From Cristatella mucedo (taxonomy: Eukaryota; Bryozoa; Phylactolaemata; Cristatellidae), in the NCBI GenBank assembly GCA_009760855.2, contig WPIO01000084.1:576001-640000 (forward strand): a DNA stretch of 64,000 bases, written 5' to 3'. This document shows, one piece after another, positions 1 through 12,600 of this stretch. The position numbers and the translations under genes are program-made. The notes beneath the pieces were generated by a model. That model was not told the DNA's origin. It saw only the letters and a program-made list of their open reading frames with translations, and ran no database searches. How positions within the stretch are numbered: the stretch's first letter is position 1; the number at the start of each line of letters is the position of its first letter.

Positions 1-535
1 GCAGCACATAGACTTCCAGGTGTTTTCAATCCCTTTTAGGTCCTTGTATTCATTGGTTACAGCTCAACTATCAGATCTACTCCCCCACCAGGCTAAGCAT
101 CGTACCAGCCGCTTTTCTAAATCGAACTGTTTACCCATGCATCGTAACAATCTCAAATTCTTTGGAGACTACGCCTTTAGTTCGTATACCTCTATCGTCT
201 GGAATTCACTCCCGACTTGCGACACGACATCTCCTGACTTGACCACATTTAAAAAAAAAGCAAAAATGGCATTTATTTATCACAGCATTTAGTGGATCCA
301 CGTGATTCGCCCTTTATGTGCTTATGAGTGCTGACACTGTGCATGCTACTACTAACCAGCATGGCATGCTGACCATCTGCATGTCGCCCCTAACCATGTT
401 ATTCTTGTTGTTTATCGAGCATGCTACAACTAGCCATTCGATCATGCTTCCTTCGCAGCAGATGCAAAGTGCCTAGAAGCAGATCGAGTTATCTGAAGCA
501 GCATAATCTACTGCATTATTAGTATTGTTATTTTC
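1..535 (+). repeat. LINE family A (CR1/L2-type), 3' end of ORF2 plus 3' UTR
   Basis: This is the C-terminal end of a non-LTR retrotransposon polyprotein followed by its 3' UTR. The frame from about base 20 to 290 carries the family's C-terminal hallmarks: a leucine-rich SLYSLV...LSDLLPHQAKHR stretch, then a GDYAFSSY...WNSLPT block, then a lysine-rich end. The 3' UTR has the family words 'gtgcatgct', 'gatgcaaagtgcctagaa' and a terminal TTATTA-like tail near 512-540. The coding part is truncated at the window edge and lacks the reverse transcriptase core. The same block recurs at least ten times in the window on both strands, which marks it as a repeat and not a host exon. Confidence 0.85.
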
Positions 536-1180
536 ATTATAAATTACACATCACTTCAATATGTTTTTTTAATCAATTTTCATTCATTTACTTATACATA
601 TATGTGTTATAGTGTGCTCCTCATATTTTTACTTGCTCTTCATAAACTACCTTATGTGATAACTTTCAGTGCAGCAGGTTAATAAGAAATCATAGTATAT
701 TATTTAAAAGACTTTGTTAAGCACTAACCTTTTTTTAATTTTTCCACAAATGAATTTAAATACCACTAAAAATCACTCTTTTTTTAGTAACACCATGCTA
801 ATAAGTCTTCCTTCATGCACATCTACGATTTTTTGCATTCTTAAAAAACAGGATAATTTCAAACCGGCAATAAATACAAGCATAGAGTTGCATTATCTAC
901 GAAAAGAGATCAGTTGAGACGCATGCATCTATCATGCTGAAATTATAAGCCCAACTTGAGGGACAACTGGATATCTAAACGGACATCGATCGCTCATTTC
1001 TAAAACCGCACTATTGAATCTCTACGGAATTGGTAAGTCTTGTTTATGCATTGGGCTAAATATAAATGTACAGAACTAGTCTGGAACAATTTGCACAGGG
1101 TTATGCATGAAAAAGTGGAGTTTCACTCGCAATCTGTTTTCTAAATTGCATTCATTCATAAATATTTTTCTCTGTTTCAG
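536..1180. other. AT-rich stretch upstream of the first visible gene A exon; no gene seen
   Basis: AT-rich sequence between the LINE copy and the splice acceptor at 1180. A 67-codon open frame at 714-917 has no recognisable domain and is probably chance. A donor-like gtaagt occurs at 1033, but the frames running into it are closed by nearby stops, so I do not call an exon. The part of gene A encoding TM1 and the start of TM2 was looked for here and not found; it probably lies outside the window. Confidence 0.4.
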
Positions 1181-1237
1181 TATGTCATATCCGGCATTCT
1201 TGGTGTTGTGGCTGGTTCTACAACCAACAATATCGTG
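1181..1237 (+). CDS. Gene A exon (57 nt): second half of TM2
   Basis: Acceptor tctctgtttcag ends at 1180 and donor GTG|gtaaga follows 1237. The 19 codons read YVISGILGVVAGSTTNNIV. The small-residue core (S-G-I-L-G-V-V-A-G) followed by a polar turn matches the MS4A-family segment I-S-G-S-L-x-I-A-A-G followed by a polar turn. Both ends are in phase 0. Gene B has an exon of exactly the same length and pattern at 44011-44067. Too short to be significant alone; the case comes from order, phase and the paralogue. Confidence 0.6.
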
Positions 1238-4200
1238 GTAAGAATCGGTTAAGAAACTTTTTTAATTGATTCTCGTTGTGAAAAATTTGGTGGAAATCGA
1301 TGCCCTTAAAACATTGCCTGTGTCAGGTCAAACCCTTCATTCCTTAATGACCCTACACCATTAACAAGCAAAATAATTTCTTTGGTGGTTTCAAGCACCC
1401 TCAAATATTTGATCAGCAAAGATTGTCTTTATAAAGCTCATAATTTCTAGAGTCAACACGCTATAGATGGTTCTGGGGCAGTTTAAGGTGGACCAGTTAC
1501 AATTGTATTAAGGCTTAATCTCCCCGGCGTGACACAGCAACGAGGTGACAATCAACAAAATATGAATGAAATTGTAGTTGTATACAGTCCTCAGAGAACT
1601 CAATTACTTACTGGGCACTTAACATACTTGCAATGGAGGCAAGATCCTCTGGTTAACATTAACTTGCACAATCCTAGCACGCATAATAATTTACCCAATG
1701 AAAATTCAGTCTCATCCTAGTCCAAGCAAGGCAATGTGTAGTCTGCTACTTGAGATTCCATTTTAACGACCACCTGATGGTCTTTGCCACTACCAAGATT
1801 CTTTTTGTACACCAAAAGTAGTTGAATGTAATAATTAAAAATAAGATTAGGGTCAGCTTATCCAAAAGCCTCATGGCAAAAGATCCTGCTGGTTATACCC
1901 TAGCTTGCAGCAGACGATGAGTGATTGTCTGCTTAAAGACTCGAACCAGTTATTTTGGTAGTGAAGAGCAAACATATAAAGAGTCTGCATCTGAGTTGAA
2001 GAAGCTTGCATGATAACGAAACTTGCCTCCCAAATAGAGATCGTGATTGTGTTAAACCTAGGATTGCCTGAAAAACGACGTCGGAGCTAGAGTGTGCGAG
2101 CAGGCCTAGTGAGTTGCCGATTCCGCCTCTGTATTCGAAGTCTATAACACAGCAGCGGAGCACAGGCATGAATCAGAGGGCCATTAACTGAACAAAGCAT
2201 ATCCAATACTAAGGAAATAAATATATGCACAAATTTAGAAGATAAAACTTCCAGCTGAAGAGAAGCCTCTACATAAGCCGTGTGGGAGGTAAAAATATCG
2301 AAGTCCCACTTTTAGGCTACACAAAGAATGAAACATTTTATTTATTTCATATATATATTGCATTCATTTATTTTTACTGAAGATCAGTGGTCTATAATCA
2401 TTAAATAGTTTAATATTACAGGAATTAACTCAGTATTTTGGTCAACAGGTTCACAGAAGTATCTTATATAGGCAACACCAAACTGTGTATTTATATTTGC
2501 ACTATTATAATGTTGCTATACATTTATATTATAAAATTTATATTTATAAATAATTTATAATTTATATAATAATAACTTATAATAATTTATAAAATTTATA
2601 TTATGAAATGTGTGCTGGTGGTCTTCTAGAATGGCCGTAATGAAGAACTCTCGACTTTAATATTTATGACTCTTTGTATTTAGCCAATTTAGTTCATGGC
2701 CACAAAGAGACACTAGAATACTGAGCCCACCACAACCGACTGACCCCAAGATAGTATCGACAGTTACATCATTTGGTCTTGTTATTCAGTCCACCTAAAT
2801 GTATATTGTGGCATTGCTGGCTCACAATTTTTAAAATTCAGTAACTAAAAAGTATCTCACCAGAGTCATCATCAATTAAATGCAGCTTATATTTTTGCAT
2901 GGGCTTACGTAGAAAATTTCAAATTAAATGGATTCTTTCTCTACTACTGGCTTATTAGTCATTGCCTCATTTCGATGTAAACAGCATGCACCATTCAGCA
3001 TACCTCTCTTTACATAACAATAATAAGCAGAATAATAATAAATCAAAAGCAATCTAAAAGAATTTATCATTGTTCAGACGCTTCAAAAAATGCAAACAGT
3101 TATTTATGTAACCCATTCCTAATGCACAGTATCTCCCAGGATAGAATCGCAATTTAATCAATCTACAAGTGGTCATTGCAGCTCTGCAGAAAATGAGTTA
3201 CCGTGCTGGGTTTCTTTTTACTGTGTGGTCAATCTTGCGGCAAAGTCATCATCAGCTCCAGACTCTTAATTGTTGCTTATGGTAGCACTGCCAAAGCCGG
3301 GTGATAGTAGTCCTGACTAGATGAAACCAGTAAGCCATTAAAAGCTTACCTCAACCACCAGGGTTTAAGGTCCCTAAGCTTGGACAGAGATCGGATTCGA
3401 CCACTATCTGTGGTCATAGTTTTTTTATTAAAGTGTTAGAACATTTAATAGTAACCAGAAATTTCATCTAAATTTTTAGCTCACCCTGAAGAATGCACGA
3501 ATGTCCCACCACTTTGATGAGCCGAGTATCTTAGGCTAGACAGCCACTTAAACTAAGCAATCAGTTTGAGTCCCGTTAACAATTGCTTAGCATAAGAAAA
3601 TTAGTCTTTACAAACTAATCAATATCTAAAATCCAACAATTAGGTAAATCATTCGCTTTAGGTTATTCCGATGGTTTAGATTGCACGTAAAGCTAGTAAT
3701 TATCATTGCAGTAGTATCAGAAGATCTCACTGGCCCGAATTACCATTCTGAGATGCTATATAAATTAAGATTGGCAGAGGATTGAGAACACACCCATGCT
3801 GAACTCCACAGACGACTCCTCTTCTGGACGAGATATGACGATCACATAATACAGTTAGCGAATGATTGGGAAAGTACTGTTACAAACATGCCAGACCCAC
3901 ATCGTCCGACCACCTATCATTATTTGGCGGATGAAAGCTAGTGAGAAGACCTGAAAAGCCGTGTTTGTCACGGTTCGTCTTACTTCTACCATGATTTGAG
4001 CCAACTTTACAAGGTCCGTTCTGCTTCTGTCCTTCGTTTGTCTTCGTTCAGTCTTTAATGCAAGATCCACTAACACTGGGCGACTGTTCAAAGATGATTG
4101 AAGGCTGAACGAAGATGAAGAAAATGAGCATCGTTAAACTGTTTTGCCAAGATGAAGGAGAGGCCGAACAAAAAACCAATCACCAGTGGTCTCAGAGGCA

Positions 4201-6578
4201 GGCCCTTCTTCGTTGCTTTGAAAGTGTGACGGAAGAAATAACCCACCAAGTCAAAAATGCATCAAAAGAGACTCCGTGTTCATAAGATAGTATCAGCTCC
4301 TCGTTAAAGAATCAGAGTATGCAGCAATAAAGGTTCTTGTGGAGAGGCTTCATTTCAGCTCAGGGTCAGCATGCAAGTGCGATTATTGGCTGCCTGCACA
4401 GTGTCAGCACTCATAAGCACATAAAATAAGAATCACCAGGACTGACTAAATGCATTCCTAAATATGCGCGTTTTTTATTTCTTTTTAAATCGTGAGATGT
4501 CGTGAAGCAAGTCAAGAGCGAGTTCCAGGCTTTGGAGCACATGAACTACTGGTACGGTCTCCAAAGTATTTGAGAGATGCACGAGGTATACGTAAACAGT
4601 TGGATTTCGAAAAGCGGGTTGTACAATTCTTAGCCTGGTGGGATAGTAGATTTGATGGGTAGGCTGGAGCCAAAGAATGAAACGACATAAAAATGAGTGA
4701 CAGAATCTTTAAGTTGATGACTTGCTTCACTGGGAGCTACTGCAGGTCGGGTAGAAGTGTTGTGATGTGGCAACTGCAACGCTCACAATAGACAAGCCCA
4801 GCTGAGAGTTTTGCACCATCTGTAAGCGCCTGAGTGTACAGGCCAATAGAACACCAAGCACTAATTTACAGAAGTCAAGACGAGATGTCACAAATTCATA
4901 GGCCAACTTAGATGTGGCATCCCTGTCTAAACGAGCCCGAATTTCAGCAATTTTATGTCGCTGAAAGTTGACAGATTTGATTGTGGAGCTGGTGTGGTCG
5001 TCTAACGTAAGGTCACTTTGGAACATGACAGCCAGATTGTGTGCAGATTCAACACGAGATGTGCTGGCAGAGCCGATTTTGAGCGTCAGCCTTTCCGATT
5101 TCCAAATCTTATTGCGTTGGCCCTAACTAGTAGTAAGTTGGTTTTATCATCATTCCATGTAAGCAACTTTGCTGTCATCCATGTATGGATGTCGTCAATA
5201 CATGCTGCAAAATAGTAGAGAGAAATTGACGTGCTGGAGGGCTTGGAAGGATCAAACAAAGGTACATTTGAGAGTCATCTCCATAGAAGTGCAAGCCTAG
5301 ATTGTGCTTTGCAATCACAACGGCAAGAGGAAGAGTATAAACCGTGAACAGGACAGGAGCAAGCACTGATCGCTGAGGTACCCCATACTTCGAAGGTTAC
5401 TCGGATGATCTTTGTCCGTTCATATCAATACTCTGGAGTCTCCCACTGAGATAGCACCTAAACCGTTTCAATGCAGTGCCAGTGATTCCCAGATGAGAGG
5501 ATAGGCGCTCAAAAATTATTCGTTGATTGATACCATCAAAGGCTGCAGAAATCTCGAGTGAAACCAGCAGAGATACTCTACCCATGTCTGCATTTCTAAG
5601 CTGGTTATTTTGCACTCAAATCAACGCTGACTCTGTAGAGCAATTAGCTCTAAAACCAGACTTGAAATAACTAGCAAGTTTTGAAGTTTCAATATATGAG
5701 CTCAGTTGGTCTGCAACGACTCGTTTCATTCCCTTTTTATAGGAATGGCCGAAGGGAGATTGGGTGAAAGTTGCTCAGGTTCTCTTGGTATAGTTTGGCT
5801 TTCTTGAGTAGCAGCCTGACTAAATTTTCTGAAAGGGGCTGGGACATGACCTGTGGCAAATAAACTTAAGTTGAAGGAGACATATAAAGCGGCTGGGAAA
5901 AGATTTGTGTAGTGCTTGGTAGCTTTCTCGGTTTTCAAAAAGAGTAATCTACTACCAGTAGTTTCTTTATAGACTCTTATAATTAAATATGCCGAAATAT
6001 GCGGAAATCGGATGCAGTTTCCCGCGATGTCCATATACTTGGACCTAATCTTATCCATTCCAAGGAGGATTTGAGAGTATAGTCTGATTAGCACGCGTGC
6101 TTCAAAAGTCAGGATATTGGAAACTTGATGAGGGTCACGCTCGGGTGAGCGTTTTAGCTAGTGATTTCCAGTAGAACGGTTAATAAAAAACATCTACTAA
6201 TTTATAAACACCATTGACTCACCATATTGTAGGATACCTATGTAAATTGTACTTTTAACTCATTTTATTTTCCCCGTGATGTAGTTGTAAGCAAAAGACG
6301 CGAACTTAATCAGTTTTCTCATTGGAAATGGGTCAAATACTTGCAAGTAATTACCGTCCACGTTACAACCGCCAACGCGGTTTTCTCAGTTTTTTAAAGT
6401 ATAGACTTTTAGGAAATAATGATTATTACCCGTCCTTAAACAGTGTATTACTTTACTATTTTTTTTATCCCAACATATGCGGATCTCTACCTTACTGCAC
6501 TTTGTATGCCCTTCGAAAAACAAAATTTACTTACAAACTTTGAATTATTGGAAACTTGATAACAAATCTGTTCCCCGA

Positions 6579-6611
<33 letters not shown>

Positions 6612-9600
6612 TATATAAGCGTTAATATATATATACATATATATATTACCGTTAATATATATATATATATACATATTAACGTTTTCTTGGGGTTTTTTCT
6701 AACGCTCAATCCACTGTTTGGTCTTCCAGATCAAGTGAGAATCTAAATTATAGTTTGTATACTAAGGGAAATATAAGCTGCCCACGTGTTAATCTCAATA
6801 GTTATCATTTTCGAGTAAACTTTCTTTTGTGCTTTTCTATAACGAAACTGCGATTTTACCTACAAAAGTACAGATCAATTTGCTTTGTATTGCTCCCGGT
6901 GAATTTTTTCCGTCTTCCTGAAACTTCCCGTGCGTAACTGTGCAGTATTAATTGCAGAATGCTCACTACGATTCCTAAGGCATTCTCCGGAAGAGTTATT
7001 CTTGAGCTTTTGAATTTTTTTTAAGGGTGATTAATAAGTGCTACTTTTAATGTATCTCCGTAAGTTCACCGAAGCAGAAAGGCTATGTGGGTGCTACACA
7101 GGAGAGTTTAGTATAGCGCACCCACAGCCTAAGCCGCTTTCGGTACGCATTCGGTAGCCAACAGATTTCATCTCACGCGAAAAAGAGAAAGTGGAAAGCA
7201 TAGCAGAGTGAAGAGAGCAGCTGATTTAATATGGAAGTAGCAGCTCAGGACGGCTGAAAAGAATATGCAATATTCGGCAGCAGGGGAGTAGTTGTCGTTG
7301 CGTAATAATCGTGGAAGCGAGTTCCGCAGTCCAGGACCTGCAGAGCTAAAGCTTCTGCCGCCAATGGTCTTTAAGCGCAGGAATGGAACAGCTAATTTAT
7401 TTTCCATACAGAACCTGAGAGCACGAGGAGGTTGAAACTGGTGCGGCATTACAGCTATGTATGGAGGAACCAAGCCACGGCGGGCCTGATGGGTCGGCGT
7501 AAGAACTTTGCTCTGTATCCTTCGATCAACCGGCAGCCATCCTACTTTTGCCTGCTAGACTAAACATGATTGATACCGTGCTTTCGTTCAATTGTGATTT
7601 ATGTTTTTTCGTGCAGTTAATCTTAAGGCACCTTAACAGATGTTACTTCACTTCCGGTATTAAATGCGAATTTGCTCTTATTACATAGTTTAAGAAAATC
7701 TTTAAATGAATGTTGGCTTGCAAATAAAGATTTTTACGTCAGGTCGCTATAGTTTAGAATTAAAGGCTTTCTTAGGCGAGAGTAAAATACATAATAATAA
7801 TATATTTGAATTGCTACTTCAGATAACTCAAAGTAATTTAGGCACTTTGTAAGGCACGCTGTAAAGACAACATGATAGGATTGTTAATGGTAGCATGCTA
7901 AATGTCAACCAGCATAACAAGTTGACGGTGATAGGCACTGGGTCAACATGCAAACATGGTTACTAGCAGAGTGCATAGTTTCATCAGGCATAAGCCCGCA
8001 AGTGACAATTCTCATGGAACCAGTAAATTATGTGATAAATTGATGTGTTTTAGCTTTTTTTTAAGCTTCGACCAGTCAGGAATCTCGTGACGTCAGTAGG
8101 GAGAGAGGTACCAGATTTGGGAGCACACAAGCTAAACGCACGGTCTCTAAAGGACAAGATGCCTAAACGGTGTTGCTAAGCGATTTGATTCAAAAAAGTT
8201 AGTGGTCGACGCTTAACCTTGTGGGGGAGTAAATTTGATAGGTAGCCTAGAGTCGAAGGATGAAGGGACCTAGAAGTTAGTGACAGAACCTTGAACTCGA
8301 TGCTGCGCTTGACTGAGAGCCAGTGCAGGTCAGCCAGAGGTGGCTCGATGCGGCAACTGCAACGCTCACCCCAGGCAAAACTAGCTGCAAAGTTTCTCAG
8401 CAGCTGTAAGCTGCGGATTGCACAAGCCGTTATACCAGCAGGCAGTGAGTCACAGAAGTCGAGAATGGATGTCTCAAATGCATTGACCAATTTGGATGTA
8501 TTATCCATGTCTAAGCATGCCTGAATTTCAGGAATTTTGTGTCGTTGAAAGTAGGCAGACTCGATTCAGGAGCTGATGTGTTTGTCTAATGAAAGGTCGC
8601 TTTTGAGTATGGCACTTACATTATGAGCAGATTTAACAAGGAATATGATAGAAGATCCGATTTGAAGCATTAGGCTTTCCATTATATGAATCACGCCTGG
8701 TCTCCCTATAACTATTCGGGTCGTTTTTATCAACATTCATATTAATAAAGTTTGCTGCTATACATGTGCAAATTTTAGCAGTACGTGAAGCAAGGGAGTT
8801 GATAGAAATCGACATGCTGTAGGCTGTGAGGAATCAAAGCAAAGGTACAACTCAGTGTCGTCTATATATAATTTAAAGCCTATGATGTTTTTTGCAATCA
8901 CATCGGCAAGAGGACGAATAAAAACTATTAAAAGAACTGGACTAAGCACAGAGCCCGGAGGCACGCCATACATCGTTGCTTCTTGGATGATCTATGTCCT
9001 TTAAAATCAATGCTCCAGAGTTTCCCACTGACGTAGAGCCTGAACGATTGTAGTGCTGTGTCATTGATCACAGGCACACAGAATTGGGTGGGGTCTTGAG
9101 TCGCAGGGTGCTGGATCATGGGCATTCGATCAGGGGGCGCCTAACGATCACCTAATTCTGAGAGAGCCATTTGTCTAGTTCATCTCCAATCGCACAATAT
9201 CCAATGAACTTCAGTGCTAGTGATGCCCCTGATAGGCGCTCGGAAAGACTTAGAGCTCTAGATTATCAAATTCATCCGGGAGATCAAGCAAAGCAAGCAG
9301 AGAGACTCTTCTTAAGTCGGCGTTCCTAATAAATTAGTTAAGCGCCCGAAGCAAAGCTAAATTTATTAAGTGATTCGCTAAAAGCCCAGACTGTAACTTA
9401 ATACCCAGGCTTAAAGTTTCATTGTATGAGTTCGGTTGGTTTGTCACGACTCGTTTGGTTGTCTTTGATAGAAAAAGTGGATTGAAAACTTTGTTAAAGT
9501 AACTTTAGCACTCTTACTCTAGTGTCGCTTGGGCTTGAGTAGAGGCCTGACAACAGCCGTTTTGAAAAGAGCTGAGACATGACATGAGGCTACTGACATG

Positions 9601-12600
9601 TTTTTAATGTTAGTTAAGTATGGCAGTTGCCATGCATAGCTGCCTTAATTGCCTTAAACCCACCGCCCCGCGATGGAAGTAACTGCATGACAGGAGACTA
9701 CATTTTAAGTATCAAATACATTTTTGTAAATCATATTGTAAGAATGACTGCCGAGTAATAACAAATTCTTTGGCACCTGAAATTCTAAATATCAATCTAA
9801 TGAGTGAGAATGAAACCTAAACAGATTTTTGGAAATGAGGAAAGAAATAAATATACAATTGGGTTCTTCTTTCATTCATTTAATTGTTCGTTTTTATAGA
9901 TGATTCTGACTATGGCGATGAGCATCATCAGCTCTCTTGTGACTGGGGCAATGATTTTCTTTTCAATAGCAAATCTTAACATCTGTATTGACAATTCCTA
10001 TACGTACAAAGATTGTACTGTAAGTTTTCAGCTAACGTTACTTGCAAAATATCTTACCTCGCACAGCTTCTACATCAAGAATGTTTCACTTTAAAACTAA
10101 AATAAATTTGTGTTTCCTATGAAACAAATGAAAATAAGTTTCGCATAGTGTTCCAGCTTTTTTTAATTGTCTGCAGTCTGAGATCCCTTTGCAGCAAATG
10201 TAAAGCACCTAGAAATAGATTGAGTTCCCTGAGGGCGCTTTATCGAGTGCAATATTATTTTTATTATTAAGTTCTTGATTTTTAGTATATAATTACGAAT
10301 CATAATATTCCCAAAATTCAAAGCATTCAATAATTGTCTTGTACAAAAATATATTTAAGTCTAACAACAAATAAAAAGACTTTTCCTTCATTTAAAAAAG
10401 AATGAATGATATTTCAGCTAAATTCTAGTTAATACTTAATTCTAATTTTAGACCCCAGTATTAGTGAAATCTCAGTTCGTAAAAATGTTAATTTAAATTA
10501 TTCTTAAGCTCAAATATAAGGAATCTAATAATGAAATACTTTGGAACATTTATTTGCTTTTTAGATTTACAAAGCTGGCACACTTCCACCTCCCGGAAAA
10601 GGTTGAAAAATACTTGCATTCGCATTCATGATACACACATATTGGTATGGTTTTTCACGGATACACCAAAGTGCATTCACTTGAACTATAAACCAACGTT
10701 TTTACCAAACCAGTGTCATTCACTAAAACCTCAATAAAATATACCTTCTATATAGACTAAACCTGTCGGAGGTATAATTTAATTGATAAGAAGCGTAAAC
10801 GGATCAAAACGAGCTGTTTGTGTAAGTTTTCAAACGCATGTTTAGCGTCAAGCACGTATTTTGAAAGCGGTAGACGGAATTTTGGCAGGGTATGTGTGGG
10901 AATGCTAAGGCGGGTTAGTCTGTAATACAAGGTTTTGATTCGAAAAAATTTAAGCGAAACAAACTTAGATCGCTGTATTAAGCTACGCATGAATTAATTA
11001 ATTCAGATTGATGTCTAACTCTAATTATGTAGGTGCTTGAGATCAAATTCCTCTCAATTCAACACTTTTGTAGAGTAGCGAAGTAAAAATAAAACCACTA
11101 ATAAGATATAAATTTTAGTTTTTTTCAGAAACATGATTCCAATCATGTGGAAGCGTTTCGTAATCCTATAGCTAAGCTTTGAAAATTTCGGCTTTTGGTA
11201 GTTTCATCTGATTTCCTTGTCACAGAACTGTACTATAAAATGAACTACTGGAACTAAATTCGTGTGGCAGGAGTGTGAGCTAAGTACTCATATCCCACAA
11301 ATCGTTGCTTCTAAATGTTTCATAATGTTTACGAAAGCAGCCAGCAAAATTTTCGGAAATGTATGCTGCTGATCCATAGGGAAACAAAAAATGTGCGCCT
11401 GATATTGCTGAGTCAAATAGATTACTAAAGAGATTAAACTTGTACAAATCTTCCTACAAAATTGTAGTCACACATCCAAAAATGAACTTACTTATGTAGT
11501 TAATTTTATAAATCATGTATATGTATATATATATATATGTGTGAGTATATATTTGTCTACATTAGGCTACTTAAAAAAGAATCTTGTATACGTTTTAACC
11601 TGATCAACTAAATATTTGCTTCTAAAGTGATGAACTTTACAATATATAAATGTAAATTTATTTTATTATTTCGACCATTGTTGCCTGATTCTCAACAGGC
11701 ATGTACTAATATTTCCAGAAACTACATGACTGTTTTAACATTTCATGTAACTACCTTCATCAATACAATTAGCCTGAATGTAATTCGAAACCTCAGAATA
11801 TTTAGAGTGCCAGCTCCTGTTGTTAGGCTTTTCTGCTACATTGTTGCTAAGCATGTTCGTTTCTTGAAAAAGAATTGTCTAATCCTCACCAACGATTAAC
11901 CACCAAGGTAATTAGTAAAGTACTTCAAATTTTTTTAATTTTCAATTCAACATTTTAAAGGAAACCTGATGTAATTTTATTATTGCCTGTAACCTCAAGT
12001 GCAGTTCATTATTAGAGCTTTAATTCCTGATTACACATAGGCTATTACTTTTCCAGCTGCTACGTCTTCTATTTTAGCCCAAGTAGCTGTCATGAATATG
12101 TTGAATTTTTTGTCAAATCTACTGATCCATTTTATTCCATACAAGATTCTCAGAGATGTAGAGGAAAGTAGCAGTCGTTAAGACTGCTCAAAATAACTAC
12201 ATATATCCACAATTTTGGTGATGCTTTTCACCAGGTGAGCTACGTCATCTGATCGAAGCTCTTTATAGCTATCTGAAATTTTTTGTGCTAATTTTTTGCG
12301 CATTTAGTCTATTATAATTGAGTGTAGCCTATCAGACTGAGCCTATATCATACTCGCGAGTCATTACTTCTTGCAACTGCAGCTGCAAAATCGTGGTGCT
12401 GCATGCCTGCATGATCAAAACACGATTTTACTTATTCCACTTTTGCAATTATTACTTTCTCATAAATAACCTGCATTATAACCTAAAAAAACAATTAAAA
12501 AAGGTGGAAAATTTGATTTACAATCTGGCAGTGACTATTATCAAAACGCTTAAAAAAACTCACCAGTTGGCACTACATTAATATCTAACACTCTGACTCT

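Noticed and set aside
6477-6746. An 89-codon frame with alternating I and Y
   Set aside because: Product of the AT microsatellite.
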